A stretch of DNA of 64,000 nt. It comes from Orbilia blumenaviensis (Eukaryota > Ascomycota > Orbiliomycetes > Orbiliales > Orbiliaceae). Where the stretch lies: contig JAVHNS010000006.1 of assembly GCA_036872755.1 (NCBI GenBank), forward strand, positions 558,001-622,000. Reading direction: 5' to 3'. A program made the position numbers and the translations under genes. Within the stretch, counting starts at the first letter, position 1, and the number at the start of each line of letters is the position of its first letter. Below are positions 59,124-64,000 of the stretch, one piece after another. The notes below the pieces were generated by a model. It was not told where the DNA came from and searched no databases. It worked only from the letters and a program-made list of their open reading frames with translations.

Positions 59124-62100
59124 CTATGGAAATGGAAGACATCGTTCCCATTCCGTAACATCGAAAGTTTCACCTAAATGCCCGGTCTGTTGGTCACGGT
59201 AGAAAACGATCGAGCCCCAAGCTGTATTTTTTGGATAGATATTTCCCGCGCGATTCGGCGGCTTATTCTCAACATTACTACCAGACCTTAGCTTCCACAT
59301 TTCATACTTTAGACTGTTATTTGGTTGATAATCAGCATATTGGGTGATTGCTTTGACCGCACTCTTGTTTTTTGCGTAATCCACAAGGGCATCAGGATCG
59401 GAAAAGAAAATACGAAAAGGGAGCTGGCTTGGTCTCTAAAGGAGTGACGAGATACGGTAATGTATGAGCAAAAGTCTCTTAAGTTACGGCATACGCCTAA
59501 GGGCTAAGACGTATATATTGTTACTTACAGTTTTCCCCGAGAACCCTTCTATAATTGTTTTAAGGGTTGATAGCTTTGGATTGCCATGGACGGTATGTGA
59601 TGCACAAACTAGGTATACTTCAGCACGAACTTGCTCGTAAAAGTCCGAAGTTGCGGTGACATTGGAACCGTGATGTGGTATCTAGACAATAGTATACCCC
59701 AATTGCGAAACTACGTTAGCCATTTCCATGCTTGGGTTCTCGAAAGAAACCTGAAAGGATACCAGATTAGTGGGGGCTCCTTACCTTTAGTACATCAACT
59801 GTTATGGGGTATACGTTTTGAATCTCATTCCACCCTGCAATTGTGTTTTGTAAGTCACAACTTTGATCGTAAGCGTCTCCCGTGAAAAGCATCTTTAATC
59901 CAAGATCAGCACGGACAAAGGATGTAACCACAGAGGCGCGATTCAAGACCATCTCTTCTATGTCGTTCTCGATATCCCTGCCACCTACTTTATTACCCTC
60001 GCCAAGAGCCTCAGCTACTAGATACTTGCTCAAATCGCGAACAACTTTTCTAGGGGGGGCTAATGTGACTTGAGAGACTATTCTATCTAGCCGGCCTATC
60101 TGACCAAGCGGGCCTGTCCCTGCAACTTCCGCAACACCCCATTCCTGCTTGTTTTCTATTTAACCGCGCTATTAGTGAGCCACGTACATCCATCGTGTTG
60201 CCTTCATTTAGTCATTTACAACCCTGAATTTTTCACTTACCAATCGTAGGATCAGTAGCTTTAAAATATGCCCGGGCATACCACAGTTGATCCTTCATCT
60301 CAGCAAGGTATTTTTTATAGGCTGGCTGGGTTGGCTCATCGATTCTCCAAGGCGGATCTTTGCGATAAATGAACATGTCGTAGAGTTCTTGGACTGTATC
60401 ATGGTATTTGCCGCAGTTAGTGATTGACAATTTTCCAGTCTCTAGTGTAAAGGGAAAGTTGACCGCGTGTTTACTCACATGCATCCTCAAAGCCTTCCTG
60501 GATTATGAGATCCTGAAACTCTAGAGAATCCTCTGCCCACTGATATAGTGTCCACGATAAAACTTTCCACGCGTTGAATTTAAAAGTAAATTCTTGGGAA
60601 TTGTCCGTACCACGATTTTCATTTATTTTCCAATTAACTTGGTCTTGGACATAGAGCCCGATTCCAAATTTAAAGTTTGCACTATCTTTGTGAGTCTCGT
60701 ACCAATTATCATCCCCATCTCTCACCGTTTCGAGTAGTTTTTTGATGAGGTCTGCAGACCAGTCCAGGACTACCGTAAACTCGTTTAACTGCTGACTTGG
60801 ATGGTATATAATACCCTTTAAATTATCACTGAGCACGAACTGAAAGTCGGGCGTTATTCCAATCTCGTGGAGTTGCTCTACCCAGGCTCGTAGTCCCACG
60901 ATTTCAAATTTTGGGCGGATTATACTTATATCGGTATCACTGTCTGCTTCTGCTGACTTGAACTTTGCCACCAAATCTGGAAACGCTCCCGGTACTTGAG
61001 AGTACAGAGCCTCGCAAATGTAACCGCGACCTTCATTACGCTCCTCTTGGGTCCATTTCTCGAATAAACCCTCATCTTTCATGAGTTTGATTGCTGGACC
61101 GGCATTTCCGATGTGATCTTGATCAAAGTGACTTATCTAGGCAATTACAGTTAATGTCAGCTTAAATGTCATAAGAATATAGTTATAGTTTTGCTCGTAA
61201 TGCCATGAAATAAATATAGTCATCAGGGAGCAATTCAGGTTGCTTTTTTATTCACGCAAGCTTGAAACCTGCGCGTTAAGGAGTATTAATGAGTCGGTGT
61301 GTACCTGTATCTGGGATAGCGGGGGTACGACAAGATTTTGTGCAGAACGTGGGACCGGAAGAGCACGTTTCTGCAGCGCTGCAAGAATAGCACCGGCGAC
61401 TACTCCATCGGCTTTCGGAAAGCCTGTATCGACCAGTAAACGACGCCATTGGGGCTCTCTTCTGGTCCCGGCTTGCTCTTTCGGGTATTGACAGAGGTCC
61501 ACAATATTACAATCACCAACCCCTACCCAAATTAAATCAGTCAATTCTTATTTCGGAATGTATCCACATGCATATATACATGCGTGAGAACTATTGAAGT
61601 GGCGAAGCTGCAACTAGGTAATTGCAAGCATTTTCGTAGATATCCTGGCTTACCTCCATCTATAACGGTGACTTGAGCGAAAATCTTTGTGCCATAGTGA
61701 TGCAATACAAAATAGTTAGTGACACACATTCAAATTTATTGCGTAAGTTATTGGCGCTATTGGGGTGCATATGCCAAACGAGAGGTACCTTTGGGGTGTC
61801 AGGTTGGGGTTTATTAATTTCATCTTGCCGAAGTCCAACATTGTCTTCGTACACTACCGCAGAAAGGCCATTCGTCGCTCTGCTAATGGAATTGTTGGCC
61901 ATTAATTCGATACTCTCTTGCAGCTTAATATAAACTTGATATCGTTCGATTGACTTTAGGGCTGTATCTTCTTGTTTATAGTTAAAATTTCTTAAATTCG
62001 AATAAGAGGGGGGCAGTTTTAAACCCTTAAGTTCGTGATGGCTAGGGTTAGTAGAGAGCTTAATATCTAGAAAGAAGGGATGAGGGCTCCTGCAAAATCT

Positions 62101-62472
62101 TGGAGCTGAGAAATGCGCAGAATGTAATTTCTAAATTAATTGAAATTCAATTAATTCGTCAATTTTGGCATATATGAAGTTGTCGGACTGTGTGACAATG
62201 GTGTCGCAAAGGCTAGAACCTCGGTATATATTCCGGGATTCATGTCAATTCGACCAATGTTATTTATTTACCTCATTACTACGCCTGTACCATAGTACTA
62301 ATCCCCGCCCTAATGATCAAACCTGTCGCGTATTTCCAGATAGGGAGCCAGAGCTCAGCTCAGCTGGCCATGGCTGGCTGAATGGCTTGATATGCAAGCA
62401 TTTACCTAGGTATGCAATAAGATCACCGATATCACGATAGCCATACAAAGTTTCAGCTGAAATCAATTCCAT
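59124..62472 (-). CDS. Metallo-beta-lactamase-fold protein, ComEC-like motif order
   Basis: Nine proposed minus-strand exons: 62472-62406, 62105-61789, 61684-61654, 61522-61305, 61136-60479, 60393-60241, 60155-59785, 59681-59529 and 59435-59124. All phases close and give 759 residues. The first exon and start are least certain. Residues 1-128 are not recognised. The MBL fold begins with VTVIDGGVGDCNIVDL (133-148), then the metal motif SHFDQDH (213-219), LFTGDA (90 residues into exon 7, Asp575), PHHGS (607-611) and ASHTVHGNP. This order is that of the MBL domain of ComEC/Rec2-type proteins, without their membrane part. About 330 residues separate the HxxxDH and NRAS/TGD motifs, far more than a plain MBL domain. 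A hydrolytic metalloenzyme acting on phosphoester-type substrates is plausible, but the substrate is unknown. No signal peptide seen. Confidence 0.82.
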
Positions 62473-63623
62473 GCCCAATAGTAAAATGGCACGTACATAC
62501 ATACATATGATCACAGAGCCATGTGTATCAAGTTAGCCACCGACATTCAAAGTTTAAAAGCTTAAAATGTCCAAGATATGCAGAGGTGCATTGGCCGAAT
62601 TTGGCCAGACCCACATGTGGCCACAATATATTATCCGTCTTAAGATCTTAAAATTGTATGTTCGCGTTCAGCTTCACACCCGATTGGCTAAAAAGGATAT
62701 GTCAACATCCTCAACAAAGCCATTAGTTTCGCGCGTAGACTTTAGGATTCGTACATTGTGTTCTAGATCTTCTTGAAACTTAAATTCGCTGGATTCAGCT
62801 GCAGCTGAAGGGCGAAAATTGCATTTGCAACGTCTGCAAAATGGGGGGTTGTTTGATGACTAAGCCAAGCCCATGAATGAAAATGACCCACCTAGGGGTT
62901 TATAACCAATCATAACAGCCTACTTGACCATAAAAGAGAAACTGCTAACCAAAGCAGGAACCAAAAGCAGTTCTTCCCGCTCAGCTTAGGATTATCGATA
63001 AGTTAGCGTAATATAATGCATTCACGTTTTGAGTTAAGCTCTTCGTGCAGATACTTCCTGCAGGTCGCAGTCGCAGCCGGAGAGCTGAAAATGTGAAGAA
63101 GTGGCAATTCCTGAATCTACCATTCTGCAGAAAGCCATATGCATGTTGTTGAAATCAGTCTAACTTCAAAGAGATCATGAGAGCAGTCCGTGCTGAAATC
63201 TTCGGAGTAGGCAGAGGAGAAAAAAGCCGATGCTAATTAATTCGCGCTTGCGAAAGCTTACAGACTTATTAGTTCATGCACAAGGTAGATATATTTATTT
63301 AGATAATCAGTTCAGAGCTTGGGCAGATAGGTAGTGTACATATATATTACCACATTGCAGTATCAATAAGGCCCTCAATTGAACTAGCTACTAGTACTTC
63401 GAAGTCTCCAATGCAATTCCAGATAATCACTCATGGTCATATTGTATAACCGAGCAGTGGACGCTTATTTCACAAAAGCGATATCTTCAGATTTATTTAG
63501 AAAGAATCCAATCGTTCAACCTCCAGACGCTTCTAACAATATAAAATTGAATAGGAGTTTGAGAACTCTTTTTCTCTGATATTATTATTTCAGTTCGGAT
63601 TCCATTAATCGGCTTCTTTTATC
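62473..63623. other. Divergent promoter region
   Basis: A 1.15-kb gap between two head-to-head genes; no coding region recognised. It could be a shared bidirectional promoter. Confidence 0.45.
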
Positions 63624-63995
63624 ATGTCAGCAAATCTATCACCAGCTGTCACTACCACCGGCCCTACTAGCCAGAGTTCGACGGGGCAAAATGCCCAGAA
63701 CGCACCGTCGGGTAATTCGTCTTCTACGGTTAGTACGAAGACTACTACTGGTGTGAACAAGATTGATCAAGGAGTGGGATATGTTTTATCTAGTCTTCAG
63801 ACAGATCTTCAGTTTCCTAGCAACTTCAGTTATAGTTTTGAGGCTCAAGCCTCGGTATCTGTGGCTGGGTCATGGGAAATCCTCCCGGGCTTTACTCTAG
63901 AAAGTGTAGGATTGAAGGCGTCCATTAAAAAATGGAAAGACCGACCAGGTGATTGTTTTACCACCTCGATAACTAAAGAGAGTCTTCTCAACTAA
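63624..63995 (+). CDS. Unknown protein, N-terminal part at window edge
   Basis: The open frame gives 123 residues and stops at 63995, but the ending after residue 108 (WKDRP) may be intron: a GTGATT donor lies at 63949 and the following sequence is AT-rich. I think the gene continues beyond the window. Residues 1-50 are Ser/Thr/Gly/Asn-rich and disordered. Residues 55-108 look beta-rich (GVGYVLSSLQTDLQF, YSFEAQASVSVAG, ILPGFTLESVGLKASI), resembling a repeat unit of large beta-rich proteins; this is an impression, not a family assignment. There is no signal peptide. It is divergent from the metallo-beta-lactamase-fold gene. Confidence 0.6.
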   Translation: MSANLSPAVTTTGPTSQSSTGQNAQNAPSGNSSSTVSTKTTTGVNKIDQGVGYVLSSLQTDLQFPSNFSYSFEAQASVSVAGSWEILPGFTLESVGLKASIKKWKDRPGDCFTTSITKESLLN

Positions 63996-64000
63996 TTAAT

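Overview
The window is nuclear DNA from a filamentous ascomycete (Pezizomycotina). The signs are short spliceosomal introns (about 50-100 nt, GTAAGT-type donors, CTAAC/CTAAT branch sites), fungal protein families (Sla1, Utp23, CSN8, Rad17, a LaeA-like methyltransferase, a secreted GMC oxidoreductase), and two AT-rich blocks with the signature of repeat-induced point mutation (RIP). I cannot name a genus.

Layout. 1-6276: a secreted GMC oxidoreductase (+) and a small two-exon thioredoxin-like protein (+). 6282-14101: a complete RIP-destroyed LTR retrotransposon with 256-bp LTRs and a CCCAC target duplication. 14107-24461: a core gene run of an uncharacterised acidic protein (+), CSN8 (-, two exons) and SLA1 (+, four exons). 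24462-32534: a long gene-poor stretch, then a LaeA-like methyltransferase (+, about five exons) convergent with UTP23 (-, three exons). 32535-37833: no recognisable gene. 37834-51300: a C2H2 zinc-finger protein (+), a hypothetical protein (-), an F-box-like protein (-) and RAD17 (-, three exons). 51301-58627: a second complete RIP-destroyed LTR element with 244-bp LTRs and a GTTTG target duplication, assigned to Ty1/copia from its primer site and reverse-transcriptase remnants. 58628-64000: an accessory-looking tail with a nine-exon metallo-beta-lactamase-fold gene (-) and a divergently transcribed gene (+) that may run off the right edge.

Functionally, most genes are independent housekeeping genes: endocytic actin patch, COP9 signalosome, small-subunit rRNA processing, DNA-damage checkpoint. 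They are separated by retrotransposon insertions in intergenic DNA. The best-supported unusual observations are these. In both elements the two LTRs align without gaps and differ only by transitions, and the outermost LTR ends escaped mutation. The copia-type element still reads collinearly through the RT catalytic motif, with three TAA stops in about 51 codons. The most interesting protein-coding locus is the metallo-beta-lactamase-fold gene, with a ComEC-like motif order and a very large insertion, paired head-to-head with an unknown gene next to the copia block.
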